Made by a program: the position numbers and the translations under genes. Shown one piece after another: positions 5,370-13,136 of a stretch of 13,795 nt of DNA; position 1 is the stretch's first letter; every line of letters begins with the position of its first letter. The stretch is from positions 1 through 13,795 of the forward strand of contig DLGL01000015.1 in NCBI GenBank assembly GCA_002482685.1, given 5' to 3'. This DNA comes from Bacteriovoracaceae bacterium UBA7695. GTDB taxonomy: Bacteria; Bdellovibrionota; Bacteriovoracia; Bacteriovoracales; Bacteriovoracaceae. The notes under the pieces were generated by a model. That model was not told the origin of the DNA and made no database searches. It was given only the letters and a program-made list of their open reading frames with translations.

Positions 5370-6290
5370 CTATAGGGGCAAGGAAGGGGCAGATGATTTC
5401 AATTTCTTATCAAAGCGGCTGATGTAGGTGCAGCGCTTACAGAGGTCTTCAACGAGTTGGTGTTTCTTAAATCCCTCCAGCATCGCATTGAGGCGAGGAG
5501 AGCCCAGGATAGTGTCAAAACTCTGCGATAGAACGTTTCCTAAATCAATCCCTGCTTCCTTATCAAAGCAGCAGGGAACCACCGTTCCGTCTGCGTGGAT
5601 ACCTATCTGCTGCGTGAGAGCTGGACAAAAACCTTTATCACTTCTGATAGGATCGTTGAGATTAGGCCATTCAAAGCGTGTATCAAAATGAAAATAAATC
5701 CGGCCGATAAGATTTTTACTTTTATTTAAGGCCACATTTACACGCTCATTGATTGAGATTTGAAAAAATTCAGTGATATGGTCGATGATGCCCTGGTTGG
5801 CCGCCATACTGGCAGTGGTATCCGCCAGGTTCCACAACCGATAATTAATGTAGAGCTCAGGATTTTGGACCAGTGCCTGTTTAGAAAATTCGAGGATATC
5901 AAAAAGATAAGGACGAATATCTTTGTCCGGAAAATTATCTTTAAAACTATGAAGAGAAAAATTAATCTGACGTAAACTAGGCGCCTTGATGAAAGTTTCG
6001 AATCCAAACTTACTTAAAAATGTTCCATTAGTTGTAAGATGAACAACGGCTTTCTCTTCATTGCACACCTGCAGGATTTCTGCAAAGTAGGGGTGGGCGA
6101 GTGGCTCACCCATCAGATGCAGGCAGACCTGATCAGTATGAGGGAGGACTTGTTTTAAAATTTTACGGAATTGCTCAACGGATAGTATTTCATTTTCACG
6201 TTCAACCTCAGGGCAGAAAGTGCACTGAAGATTGCAGATGTTTGAGATCTCAATGTAGGTTCGAAAAAAACGCATGACCTGATTTATCAT
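5370..6290 (-). CDS. Radical SAM protein with SPASM-type C-terminal cluster domain (306 aa)
   Basis: The radical SAM cluster motif is CNLQCTFC (C19, C23, C26), followed by the GEP motif (HLMGEP, 58-63) and TTNGT (86-90) of the barrel. The C-terminal part carries C222, then C240-C241 in DGTVVPCCFD, and C284/C287 in EDLCKRC, typical of a SPASM domain that binds an auxiliary iron-sulfur cluster. Such proteins often modify peptides or sugars, or mature enzymes; no precursor peptide or partner enzyme is next to it, so the substrate is unknown. The start is uncertain: ATG 6290 lies in the loop of a terminator hairpin, and an in-frame ATG at 6275 (MRFFRTYIEIS) fits the usual family N-terminus equally well. 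Neither has a strong ribosome site. The gene is cut off from its upstream neighbour by that terminator. Confidence 0.9.
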   Translation of the reverse strand: MINQVMRFFRTYIEISNICNLQCTFCPEVERENEILSVEQFRKILKQVLPHTDQVCLHLMGEPLAHPYFAEILQVCNEEKAVVHLTTNGTFLSKFGFETFIKAPSLRQINFSLHSFKDNFPDKDIRPYLFDILEFSKQALVQNPELYINYRLWNLADTTASMAANQGIIDHITEFFQISINERVNVALNKSKNLIGRIYFHFDTRFEWPNLNDPIRSDKGFCPALTQQIGIHADGTVVPCCFDKEAGIDLGNVLSQSFDTILGSPRLNAMLEGFKKHQLVEDLCKRCTYISRFDKKLKSSAPSLPL

Positions 6291-6306
6291 AGGTCAGGTC
6301 ATGCGT
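6264..6306 (-). terminator. Intrinsic terminator overlapping the start of the radical SAM gene
   Basis: A perfect 13-bp inverted repeat (ACGCATGACCTGA from 6270 with TCAGGTCATGCGT ending at 6306) has an 11-base loop. On the minus strand it is followed directly by seven T's (6264-6270 on the plus strand are A's). It starts about 10 bases after the stop of the secreted-protein gene at 6316-7062. The loop contains the annotated ATG of the radical SAM gene, and the T-run encodes its early Phe codons. Confidence 0.88.
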
Positions 6307-6315
6307 CATGTAGGA

Positions 6316-7062
6316 TTAATTAGAGGCAAGCTCGCGGCTTTTAATCGGAGATTCTTTATCCACTGTCTTAAGTAAATCATTGATACTCTTACTGATTGAA
6401 GCAAAAACCTGTGGAACAGAAACTTCTTTATTCAATATCCAGTGATCAGTTTCAGCATGGTACTCATAACTCAGGATAGTGGTATTCGGTGAAATTTCCG
6501 TGAGAACGTAGGTTGAGCCCGCCTCATCAAAAGCAGAATCTTTTTCGAAAGAAACCTTGGTATAAAGTTTTGCTTCTTTATCATTCAGCATCTTTTGCGT
6601 GATGGTGATAGTTTTTTGATCTTGAGAGTTTTTACCCTCATACATCCGGACAAGTTCGTAGTAACCAAATTCGCCACGGTTATAAACTCTTCTACCTAAT
6701 AGATAGCGCTCTACTTCGCCAGATTCTTTTGTCCAGCCATTCTGTTTGATGTCTTTAACAACAATTGTTTCAACCAGATTCTCATTGTGATATTTGCAGT
6801 CGGCGGACTTATCTGTGAACTTTCTGCGATCTTTATAGCTATTGTTGCACTTCTGGTTGAAGTTCAAAACACTTGCTTTGACTGATGCGAGTCCATAAGG
6901 AAATGTCTTTGTGACAGAGCCTCTATAATGACGGCTTGAATCTTTCTTTCCAGATTCAACATGGACGCCATTAATGGTTTCTTTTTTATCCATTTTTGTT
7001 CCGGCAGAGGCACCGAGAGCAAAGAGGCAGCTGGTGGTAAGAAGTAACTTATAAATTGCCAT
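6316..7062 (-). CDS. Secreted/periplasmic protein of unknown function (248 aa)
   Basis: A signal peptide is clear: MAIYK, hydrophobic core 6-17, cut probably after ALGASA (A20). The mature protein is Lys-rich with beta-strand character. It contains a pair of cysteines (NQKCNNSY, SADCKYH), a middle region with YLLGRRVYNRGEFGYYELVRMYEG, and a C-terminus of strand followed by long helix (TTILSYEYHAETDHWILN, then VFASISKSINDLLKTV). The strand-plus-C-terminal-helix ending resembles START/SRPBCC-type folds that hold hydrophobic ligands, but this is only a resemblance. AAGGA at 7068-7072, 5 bases before the ATG, supports the start. It ends in a strong terminator and appears to be a single-gene unit. 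A TAGAAT-like -10 lies upstream with a poor -35. Confidence 0.82.
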   Translation of the reverse strand: MAIYKLLLTTSCLFALGASAGTKMDKKETINGVHVESGKKDSSRHYRGSVTKTFPYGLASVKASVLNFNQKCNNSYKDRRKFTDKSADCKYHNENLVETIVVKDIKQNGWTKESGEVERYLLGRRVYNRGEFGYYELVRMYEGKNSQDQKTITITQKMLNDKEAKLYTKVSFEKDSAFDEAGSTYVLTEISPNTTILSYEYHAETDHWILNKEVSVPQVFASISKSINDLLKTVDKESPIKSRELASN

Positions 7063-7156
7063 ATCATTCCTTCGATAGTGGAAACTCTATTCTAACTTTT
7101 AAACGGCGAAATTTAAGCAGGGAAAATCTTTCGCTTCCTGCGGAACCAGAATGTAT

Positions 7157-7182
7157 GATGCGGCTCGTTATTTAGCCGCATC
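7157..7182 (-). terminator. Strong hairpin after a secreted-protein gene, probable terminator
   Basis: GATGCGGCT (7157-7165) pairs perfectly with AGCCGCATC (7174-7182) around an 8-base loop, 10 bases after the stop of the gene at 7193. The sequence after it on the minus strand (ATACATTCTGG) is only mildly T-rich, so termination may be inefficient or the hairpin may instead stabilise the 3' end. Confidence 0.55.
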
Positions 7183-7192
7183 TTCTTGAAAT

Positions 7193-7582
7193 TTAGAAAA
7201 TGTTAGGGAAACGACACGAAACTGTAATATTTTTGTTGGCCAGATCTGAGCTGTTGATGACAGAGCGGTAGGTTGAGGCCCAGCGAGGAGATGAATCCGG
7301 CCACAGATCAACTTCCAGCCGAACACCGCCACCCGTGTAAGTGATGTAGTTAAATCCACGAGTCCGGCGAGAAGTTACATTGTAATCAAACACAGACTCT
7401 TCATTATTAGCTTCATTCACGATCAATTTAGCAGATTTAAAAACCATATTCGAAGGAAAAGGCTCTTCTACTTCAAAAACAAAATCTTTTCCATCAGTCT
7501 TACCTTCACATTCAACTTCATTGAATTGGGCAAAAGCTGAGAAAGAAAGCAGAAAAATGGCAGCGGTTAAAAAGTGTTTCAT
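7193..7582 (-). CDS. Small secreted protein of unknown function (129 aa)
   Basis: A typical signal peptide: MKHFL, hydrophobic core, and a probable cut after AFA (A18). The mature part of about 111 residues is rich in beta strands and aromatic residues. It has exactly two cysteines, C25 (VECEGK) and C123 (VSCRF), which could close a disulfide across the domain (inference). I chose ATG 7582 rather than ATG 7594 because GAGG at 7589-7592 is correctly placed for it and the shorter form has the more usual signal-peptide n-region. It lies 23 bases after greB on the same strand and could share its transcript. No family is recognised; the length and fold impression fit a small periplasmic beta-sandwich. 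Confidence 0.78.
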   Translation of the reverse strand: MKHFLTAAIFLLSFSAFAQFNEVECEGKTDGKDFVFEVEEPFPSNMVFKSAKLIVNEANNEESVFDYNVTSRRTRGFNYITYTGGGVRLEVDLWPDSSPRWASTYRSVINSSDLANKNITVSCRFPNIF

Positions 7583-7605
7583 TTGAGACCTCATTGTTAA
7601 ATAAA

Positions 7606-8094
7606 CTAATCGATCACTAGATAATTAATTGATACTACCTCATACACCCTTTCACCAGAGGGGACTTGGATTATCACCTCATCTCCAACAATTTTACCCA
7701 GTAATCCTTTCCCTATGGGGGATTGCCAGCTGATCCGGCCTTTCGCAGTATCGACCTCATCGACGCCTACTATTGCGAATTCCTTAATAAAACCGTCCTC
7801 ATCCTCAATTTTGACAGTTGCGCCGAACTGGATTTTACAGCTCTCCATCTTAGATGGATCAACAACCTGCGCCTGATCCAGGCGCCCACTTAAAAAGCGG
7901 ATGCGCCGGTCAATCTCTCTGAGGCGCTTCTTGCCGTAGATATAGTCCGCATTTTCAGACCGGTCCCCATTGCTGGCCGCCCACTGAACGAGTTTTGTGA
8001 TTTCCGGTCTTTCTATTCGAAGGAGGTGTTCCAGTTCGCTCACAAGTTTTTGATGGCCTTGTGGAGTCATGTAATTTTTTTTCTCAGGGATCAT
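7606..8094 (-). CDS. greB: Transcript cleavage factor GreB (162 aa)
   Basis: GreB enters the secondary channel of a backtracked RNA polymerase and triggers cleavage of the RNA 3' end. The N-terminal coiled coil (about 1-78) carries the GreB-type tip WAASNGDRSENADY, with the two acidic catalytic residues D44 and E47, then KKRLREIDRRIRFL. The C-terminal FKBP-like domain (about 85-162) includes FGATVKIEDEDG, SPIGKGLLGK and GDEVIIQVPSGE. The ERPE and KKRLREIDRRIR motifs distinguish it from GreA. Length is normal for GreB. Its ATG follows directly after the stop of the upstream membrane-protein gene (TAAATG), so translation is probably coupled; no strong ribosome site of its own is visible. Confidence 0.94.
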   Translation of the reverse strand: MIPEKKNYMTPQGHQKLVSELEHLLRIERPEITKLVQWAASNGDRSENADYIYGKKRLREIDRRIRFLSGRLDQAQVVDPSKMESCKIQFGATVKIEDEDGFIKEFAIVGVDEVDTAKGRISWQSPIGKGLLGKIVGDEVIIQVPSGERVYEVVSINYLVID

Positions 8095-8427
8095 TTACTC
8101 GAGTTCTTTTAAGGCTTCAAGAATCGTCTCTTTGAAATCTTCCGGGCAATTTCCAGATGAAGCGAAGTTTTTAATTTCCGGTAAAGGAGCAATTGAAGTT
8201 TTCTGATTGAGATAGTCGTCGATTTTTTCAATCAAAGTGTCGAGCTCTGGATTGGCCGTTTCAGTTTTTTCAGCAAGGGCAGCCTGGAGGAGAAAATTGA
8301 GAACAATGGGAGTTTTATTTTCCTCATACTGAACAATCTTTCGTTTTTGATAAAAATAATAAAGCACTCCCAAAAACGAAAGAAATCCTATCTCAAGCGC
8401 AAAATTAAACCACAAACTATCTGTCAT
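8095..8427 (-). CDS. Small membrane-anchored protein of unknown function (110 aa)
   Basis: A single membrane span lies near the N-terminus (about residues 8-26, FALEIGFLSFLGVLYYFYQ) followed by KRK, which predicts an N-out, C-in orientation with an 80-residue cytoplasmic tail. The tail is acidic and helical (TANPELDTLIEKIDDYL, DFKETILEALKELE) and has one cysteine (GNCPED). No family is recognised. The gene sits directly before greB with no gap and is the first gene of the pair; the two look co-expressed, but a link between this protein and GreB is only inferred from position. Only a weak GAGAT lies upstream, so expression may be low. Confidence 0.72.
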   Translation of the reverse strand: MTDSLWFNFALEIGFLSFLGVLYYFYQKRKIVQYEENKTPIVLNFLLQAALAEKTETANPELDTLIEKIDDYLNQKTSIAPLPEIKNFASSGNCPEDFKETILEALKELE

Positions 8428-8567
8428 AGATTTAATGATCTCAAAGGAGAGAGGTTTAGTCGACTATTTTGCAAGCCTCTGGATTTTGGTTGTAAAGATT
8501 TTTGAAGAGATCTTTAACCCTCTTCAGCAATTTTCCGATAAGAAGGTAAGAGCTGAGGAGCAAATCC

Positions 8568-8810
8568 ATGAACCACGCCATTGGAATAAAAGACCTTTTA
8601 AAATCGACTCCACTTACTGAAGACTTCTTCACGGGTTTGGGTCCTTTTCAATTGAATTTCATTGAGATGTGCTTCAAAAGATCTCTCGATGAGCAGATAG
8701 GCATGATGTCAGAAATTGAGTTTGGCAATTATCAAATTTTTCTCAAATACAAGAGCGAGTACCAGGAAGATTTCTACCCTGAGTTAAAGAACCACAAGAA
8801 AGCTTCCTAA
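8568..8810 (+). CDS. Small protein of unknown function (80 aa)
   Basis: No family is recognised. The protein is soluble, with one cysteine (EMCFKRS) and mixed charge. It appears helical in the middle (PFQLNFIEMCFKRSLDEQIG) and ends in a Lys-rich tail. GAGGAG at 8555-8560, 7 bases before ATG 8568, is a good ribosome site and argues against the overlapping frame at 8435-8620, which has none. It lies divergent to the greB operon and 50 bases before the oxidase gene on the same strand, so it could be the first gene of that operon, although a candidate extended -10 between them suggests a separate start. Confidence 0.6.
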   Translation: MNHAIGIKDLLKSTPLTEDFFTGLGPFQLNFIEMCFKRSLDEQIGMMSEIEFGNYQIFLKYKSEYQEDFYPELKNHKKAS

Positions 8811-8822
8811 GCTCCAAGACTC

Positions 8823-8855
8823 TGCTATTATTTTCCTTATCACAGATAAGGAAAA
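8823..8855 (+). promoter_or_regulatory. Extended -10 element and hairpin covering the oxidase ribosome site
   Basis: TGC-TATTAT (8823-8831) looks like an extended -10 without a good -35. A perfect 10-bp inverted repeat, TTTTCCTTAT (8831-8840) and ATAAGGAAAA (8846-8855) with loop CACAG, holds the AAGGA ribosome site (8848-8852) of the gene at 8861 in its 3' arm. A transcript from further upstream would hide the ribosome site. One starting near 8838 would largely lack the left arm. Confidence 0.4.
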
Positions 8856-8860
8856 GCTTC

Positions 8861-10027
8861 ATGACCATTTCACACTGGTTAAGGCCTCATCAATTTACCA
8901 GCCCTGATATGACAGCAGACATTGTTATTGTTGGCAGTGGATACGTTGGTCTCTCTACGGCATGGTGGCTCTCCGAATACCGTCCGGATCTGAAAATCAT
9001 TGTTCTTGATCGATCACGACTGGGGGCCGGTGCCAGTGGACGTAACGCTGGTTTTTTAACCAAAGGAAGTGCTTCCTTCTATAAAAAGCTTCACAAGCAG
9101 TGGGGCCAGGAAAGTGCCAGAAAGCTTTTTAAGTTTGCAGAAGATTCTCTGAGTCTGGTTGATCAGCATATTCTTAAATCTTCTCCTGAAATAAAATTTG
9201 AAAAAACGAACTCACTTACCTTGTTTCAGACGGAAGCCCTTAAGCAGTCCTGGGAAGAGGAGAGTTTTCGTCCGGGTGATTATAATTTTGAGTGGAAGAG
9301 CGCCGAGGATTTGAGCTCTTCTTTGAGTTCAACTTTTTTTGGGGCTTATGAAAATTCTCCAGAGTACAAAATTGATCCTTTTCAGCTTTTGAGCTCATTA
9401 AAAAAATCCCTCGAGGCCAGAAAAATTCAAGTCATCGAAAATCTTTCTGCATTTTCCATCACCGCTGAGGGAGTTTCCACCGAGATAAATTTCATTAAAT
9501 GTAGTCAGGTGATTCTGGCCATGAATGGATACTTGCCTCAGTTTCATGATGCTTTTAAATCAATTGTTAGGCCTTACCGCGCACAGATGATGGCGGTGGA
9601 ACTTGAAAATGATATTGATTCTTCTGCGCTTCATTACGACTCCCCTGAAAGAGTTTACTGGCGAAAATCGAGCGATAAAATTCTTCTCATTGGTGGAAAG
9701 AGAATTTTGGATGAAGCGGGTGAGGTGGGGGATTTTGATAAGATCTCCGGGACCATTCAGACAGGGCTTGAGGCTTACATCACAGAAGTTCTCAAGGTGA
9801 AATTCAAAGTGATCAACAGGTGGTCTGGGATCATGGGGTTCACTGAACACGAGTTGCCTTTTGTAACAAAGATACAATCACCCCTTGAAGGTTACGCCAT
9901 CGGTGGCTTTAGTGGACATGGAATGGGATTCGGCTTCAGGTCTGCGCAAGAGATGGCCCAGCTGGTTACGGGGACTATCTCCAAAACATTGTTTGATGAA
10001 CTCATGCCGGTAAAAATAAAATTATGA
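8861..10027 (+). CDS. FAD-dependent amine/amino-acid oxidoreductase, DAO family (388 aa)
   Basis: A flavoprotein that would oxidise a C-N bond. The N-terminal Rossmann fold binds FAD: GSGYVG (G25, G27, G30), acidic D50 at the end of the second strand, then LGAGASGRNAGF, a signature of the DadA/PuuB-like branch. The C-terminus carries GGFSGHGMGFG, the second FAD-contact region of the family. The middle (about 80-330) is the substrate domain and has no obvious diagnostic residue. Candidates are gamma-glutamylputrescine oxidase, glycine/sarcosine oxidase or D-amino-acid dehydrogenase; the SGRNAGF motif and the downstream aldehyde dehydrogenase make an amine oxidase attractive (inference). AAGGA at 8848-8852 supports the start. 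The stop overlaps the next start (ATGA), so translation is coupled. Confidence 0.88.
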   Translation: MTISHWLRPHQFTSPDMTADIVIVGSGYVGLSTAWWLSEYRPDLKIIVLDRSRLGAGASGRNAGFLTKGSASFYKKLHKQWGQESARKLFKFAEDSLSLVDQHILKSSPEIKFEKTNSLTLFQTEALKQSWEEESFRPGDYNFEWKSAEDLSSSLSSTFFGAYENSPEYKIDPFQLLSSLKKSLEARKIQVIENLSAFSITAEGVSTEINFIKCSQVILAMNGYLPQFHDAFKSIVRPYRAQMMAVELENDIDSSALHYDSPERVYWRKSSDKILLIGGKRILDEAGEVGDFDKISGTIQTGLEAYITEVLKVKFKVINRWSGIMGFTEHELPFVTKIQSPLEGYAIGGFSGHGMGFGFRSAQEMAQLVTGTISKTLFDELMPVKIKL

Positions 10028-11763
10028 AAAAAAGAAACATCGCTGCACTCCTTCTCCTTATTGGAGTTTGTATTTTTGGCTACTTTGTCTTCACGAAATT
10101 TAAGTGGGGAGCTAGCGGGCCAAGTCTTTTAAGCCTCTCTTTGGATAATTCTATCGAGAGTCTTGATCCTGCCAAAGCTTACAGTGATGACTCACTCGTC
10201 GTTTCCTCGCAGGTGATGGAGCCTCTTTACCAGTATCATTACTTAAAAAGACCTTATGAAATTCAGCCCCTGGTGGCAGAGGCCCTTCCTCAGATTGATC
10301 AAAAAGGACTTATCCTAAAAATTAAACTCAAGAGCGGCATTGCTTTTCATCCACATCCCGCTTTTAAAGGGAAGAAGAGACTTTTAAAAGCTCAGGATTT
10401 TGTTGTCCAGTTTAAAAGACTGGCGATGGAGTCATTAAAAAGTCCTGGGAAGAGTCTTTTCGCGGGATTGATTAAGGGCTTTGATGAATTCGGAAAAAAT
10501 ATCAATGAAGACTGGAGAAATATTCCTTCAACAGATCTTCCCGGGGTAGAGGCGCTTAATGATCAGACTCTGGTAATCCGCATGACTCGTCATGAACCAA
10601 ATATGATCTATTATCTGGCCTTGAATTTTGTTGTTCCGGTCCCCTGGGAATTAGTGGAGGCTCTTGAAAATAAACTCGACCATATTTTAGTGGGAACAGG
10701 ACCCTATGAATTTATAGGATTGACTCAAAATTATTATGAGATGAAGAAGTTCACAAAATATAGACCTGATTTTTACCCAAGTTCGGGTGACCGCTACGCG
10801 AATGTTGAAAAACTTCTGGATTCATCGAAAGAAAAGATTCCTTTTATCGATTCTATCAGATTCTACATTACATCTCAGGAAGCTGAACGTTGGGATATGT
10901 TCCTGAATCATGATATCGACCTGTTAACTGTGCCTAAAAGCTTTATTCCGAAGCTCTATAACTCTAACGGTGAATTAAGCAGTGAACTTAAAGACCATGA
11001 AGTAAAACTTAAACACTTTCCCATCCTCGCCAACCGCTGGCTGGCGTTTAATATGAAACACCCTCTGGTAGGGAAAAATGATTTTCTTCGTCGTGCCATA
11101 GCCTATGCCATCGATTATTCCAAGTATGTGCAGGTCCTTTCTCAGAATACGAATCTCAGAGCAAATTCAATATTAGTCCCTGGTATTTCAGGTTATCTTC
11201 CTGCTAAGGCTTTTAGGTTTAAGTATGATCCTTCACTGGCCCGGGAATATTTGAAGCAGGCGGGATTTACCAAAGACAAAATGCCAACGATTGTTTATTC
11301 GACCCGGGGAAATCAAAGTATCCAGCTAACAGAAGCGGAATTCATTAAAGCTCAACTTGAAGCCATTGGTCTTAAAGTCGAAATAGAGGTTTTGGACTTC
11401 ACAAATTTTATCCGTAAAGGTCGGGCCGGAGAGCTCATGTTTTTTACTGATAACTGGCTTTTCGATTATCCTGATGGCGAAAATATTCTGCAACTATTAG
11501 TGTCGCGGAACTTTCCTGGAATAAATAAGTCCGCCTACTCAAATCCACGTATTGATTCTCTTTATGATGAATTGAAACAAACAACGAACCTGGATCAACG
11601 AGATAGAATTATTCACCAAATGGAGGAAATTGTTTTTGATGACCTCCCGTGGATTCCAATGATGTATGAGAGTTCGTTTGTTATTCAGTATCCTGAAATC
11701 AAAAATTTCAGAAAGTCATCTATCATCAGAAACTATGTAAAATATCTTAAATTAGAGAGATAA
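10024..11763 (+). CDS. Family-5 (oligopeptide-type) extracellular solute-binding protein (579 aa)
   Basis: An OppA/DppA-like binding protein that would capture peptides or related compounds outside the inner membrane. Family features are SIESLDPAKAY near residue 44, VMEPLYQY at 64-71, QPLVAEALP at 81-89, the GTGPYEF motif, AIDY, and the late EEIVFDDLPWIPMM. Length is normal for the family. The N-terminus is MKKRN plus a hydrophobic stretch from about 6 to 24. C16 is preceded by IGV, which is a poor lipobox, and no good signal-peptidase I site follows, so it may remain anchored by an uncleaved segment (inference). The ATGA overlap with the oxidase gene and the 2-base gap to the dehydrogenase show one operon. 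No permease or ATPase gene is in the window, so any transporter partner is elsewhere. Confidence 0.9.
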   Translation: MKKRNIAALLLLIGVCIFGYFVFTKFKWGASGPSLLSLSLDNSIESLDPAKAYSDDSLVVSSQVMEPLYQYHYLKRPYEIQPLVAEALPQIDQKGLILKIKLKSGIAFHPHPAFKGKKRLLKAQDFVVQFKRLAMESLKSPGKSLFAGLIKGFDEFGKNINEDWRNIPSTDLPGVEALNDQTLVIRMTRHEPNMIYYLALNFVVPVPWELVEALENKLDHILVGTGPYEFIGLTQNYYEMKKFTKYRPDFYPSSGDRYANVEKLLDSSKEKIPFIDSIRFYITSQEAERWDMFLNHDIDLLTVPKSFIPKLYNSNGELSSELKDHEVKLKHFPILANRWLAFNMKHPLVGKNDFLRRAIAYAIDYSKYVQVLSQNTNLRANSILVPGISGYLPAKAFRFKYDPSLAREYLKQAGFTKDKMPTIVYSTRGNQSIQLTEAEFIKAQLEAIGLKVEIEVLDFTNFIRKGRAGELMFFTDNWLFDYPDGENILQLLVSRNFPGINKSAYSNPRIDSLYDELKQTTNLDQRDRIIHQMEEIVFDDLPWIPMMYESSFVIQYPEIKNFRKSSIIRNYVKYLKLER

Positions 11764-11765
11764 TT

Positions 11766-13136
11766 ATGAAACTTGAAAACATTGCCCAATCTTTAAAAGA
11801 TGCGATTTATAAAGAAGGCCATCCGGAAGTATTCATTCGCAAAAAAAGATTAGAAGATTTAAGAAAAGTCATTCTCAAATACGAGTCAGAAATCTCTATG
11901 GCGCTTAAACAAGACCTTGGGAAATCAACTTTTGAATCTTACACGACAGAGATTGGATTCATACTTGAAGAAATAGGCCACACTCTGAAGCATCTGGAGG
12001 AATGGGTTAAAGTTAAAAAAGTTAAAACGCCTCTGACCCTGTTCCCCGGGCGAAGTTCAATTCATGCAGAGCCTTACGGAGTGGTAATGATTATTTCACC
12101 ATGGAATTATCCGTTTCAATTGTGCCTCTCTCCATTTATTGGGGCCATAGCCGGAGGAAACCGTGTCGTTGTGAAGCCATCTGAGTTTGCTCAGGAGACT
12201 TCTGGAATGATAAAAAAAATTATCAGCGAAGTGTTTAAAGAAAATGAGGTCGTGGTAGTTGAGGGAGGACTTGAAGAAACTCAGATTCTGCTCAAGCAAA
12301 AATTTGATTATCTCTTTTTCACAGGCAGCACGGCCGTCGGTAAAGTGATGATGAAAGCCGCGGCTGAACATTTAACACCTGTGACTCTGGAGCTTGGAGG
12401 AAAAAGCCCATGCTTAATTGAGGAGTCGGCCAATATCGATGTGGCAGCAAAAAGAATTGCCTGGGGGAAATTTATGAATGCAGGTCAGACCTGTGTTGCC
12501 CCAGACTATATCTTAGTTCCAACGAAGCTCCAGGATCAGTTTATTGAGAAACTTAAAAAACATATAAATCAGTTCTACAGCGGAGAGATTAAGAGCTCTG
12601 AGGATTATGCGCGCATTGTAAATAACCGTCACTTTGACCGTTTAAAATCTCTCATTATTGAAGAAAAAGTAGTCATTGGCGGCGAGATGAGTCGCGAGGA
12701 AAATTTCATTTCTCCGGTTGTTATGAAGAATGTGGAATGGACAGATAAGGTCATGGAAGACGAAATCTTTGGGCCTATTCTTCCTATCATTCCTTATGAT
12801 GACTTAAATGATGCGATTAAGAATATTTTATCCTATCCCAAACCTCTGGCCTTCTACTTTTTTTCTGAAAACCTCAGACTCCATAAATCCGTGATCTCGA
12901 AAGTTCCATTTGGTGGAGGATGCATCAACGATACGGTGGTTCATTTAGCAAATCCGAATTTACCGTTTGGAGGAGTTGGGACATCGGGGATTGGGAGCTA
13001 CCACGGACAGAAAAGCTTTGATACGTTTACGCATTATAAGTCTTTGTATCAACAGGGAACGCTGGTGGATATCCCATTGAGATACCCACCTTACAACGAT
13101 AAAAAACTTAGCTGGATTAAGCTTTTTTTACGTTAG
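11766..13136 (+). CDS. Class-3 aldehyde dehydrogenase (456 aa)
   Basis: An NAD(P)-dependent enzyme that oxidises aldehydes to acids. The catalytic set is complete: N114 (SPWNYP), K137 (VVKPSE), E209 (LELGGKSP) and C243 (NAGQTCVAPDY). The nucleotide-loop motif GSTAVG is at 187-192 and EIFGPILP is towards the end. The positions equal those of mammalian ALDH3, and the C-terminal RYPPYNDKKLSW is also ALDH3-like, so this is the ALDH3/fatty-aldehyde branch rather than the PuuC branch. It starts 2 bases after the binding-protein gene. A natural role is removal of the aldehyde made by the upstream oxidase; lipid aldehydes are the alternative. The last four bases overlap the end of a convergent small gene. 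No terminator is seen after it. Confidence 0.94.
   Translation: MKLENIAQSLKDAIYKEGHPEVFIRKKRLEDLRKVILKYESEISMALKQDLGKSTFESYTTEIGFILEEIGHTLKHLEEWVKVKKVKTPLTLFPGRSSIHAEPYGVVMIISPWNYPFQLCLSPFIGAIAGGNRVVVKPSEFAQETSGMIKKIISEVFKENEVVVVEGGLEETQILLKQKFDYLFFTGSTAVGKVMMKAAAEHLTPVTLELGGKSPCLIEESANIDVAAKRIAWGKFMNAGQTCVAPDYILVPTKLQDQFIEKLKKHINQFYSGEIKSSEDYARIVNNRHFDRLKSLIIEEKVVIGGEMSREENFISPVVMKNVEWTDKVMEDEIFGPILPIIPYDDLNDAIKNILSYPKPLAFYFFSENLRLHKSVISKVPFGGGCINDTVVHLANPNLPFGGVGTSGIGSYHGQKSFDTFTHYKSLYQQGTLVDIPLRYPPYNDKKLSWIKLFLR

Noticed and set aside
7583..7594. Upstream ATG for the small secreted protein
   Set aside because: No ribosome site precedes it, while the ATG at 7582 has GAGG at the right distance.
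8435..8620. 61-residue plus-strand reading frame
   Set aside because: It has no ribosome site and overlaps the start of the better-supported gene at 8568, whose GAGGAG site is well placed.
9560..9877. Antisense reading frames opposite the oxidase, radical SAM, LexA, RapA and dehydrogenase genes
   Set aside because: They are shadows of well-supported genes, with no ribosome sites and no recognisable protein features.
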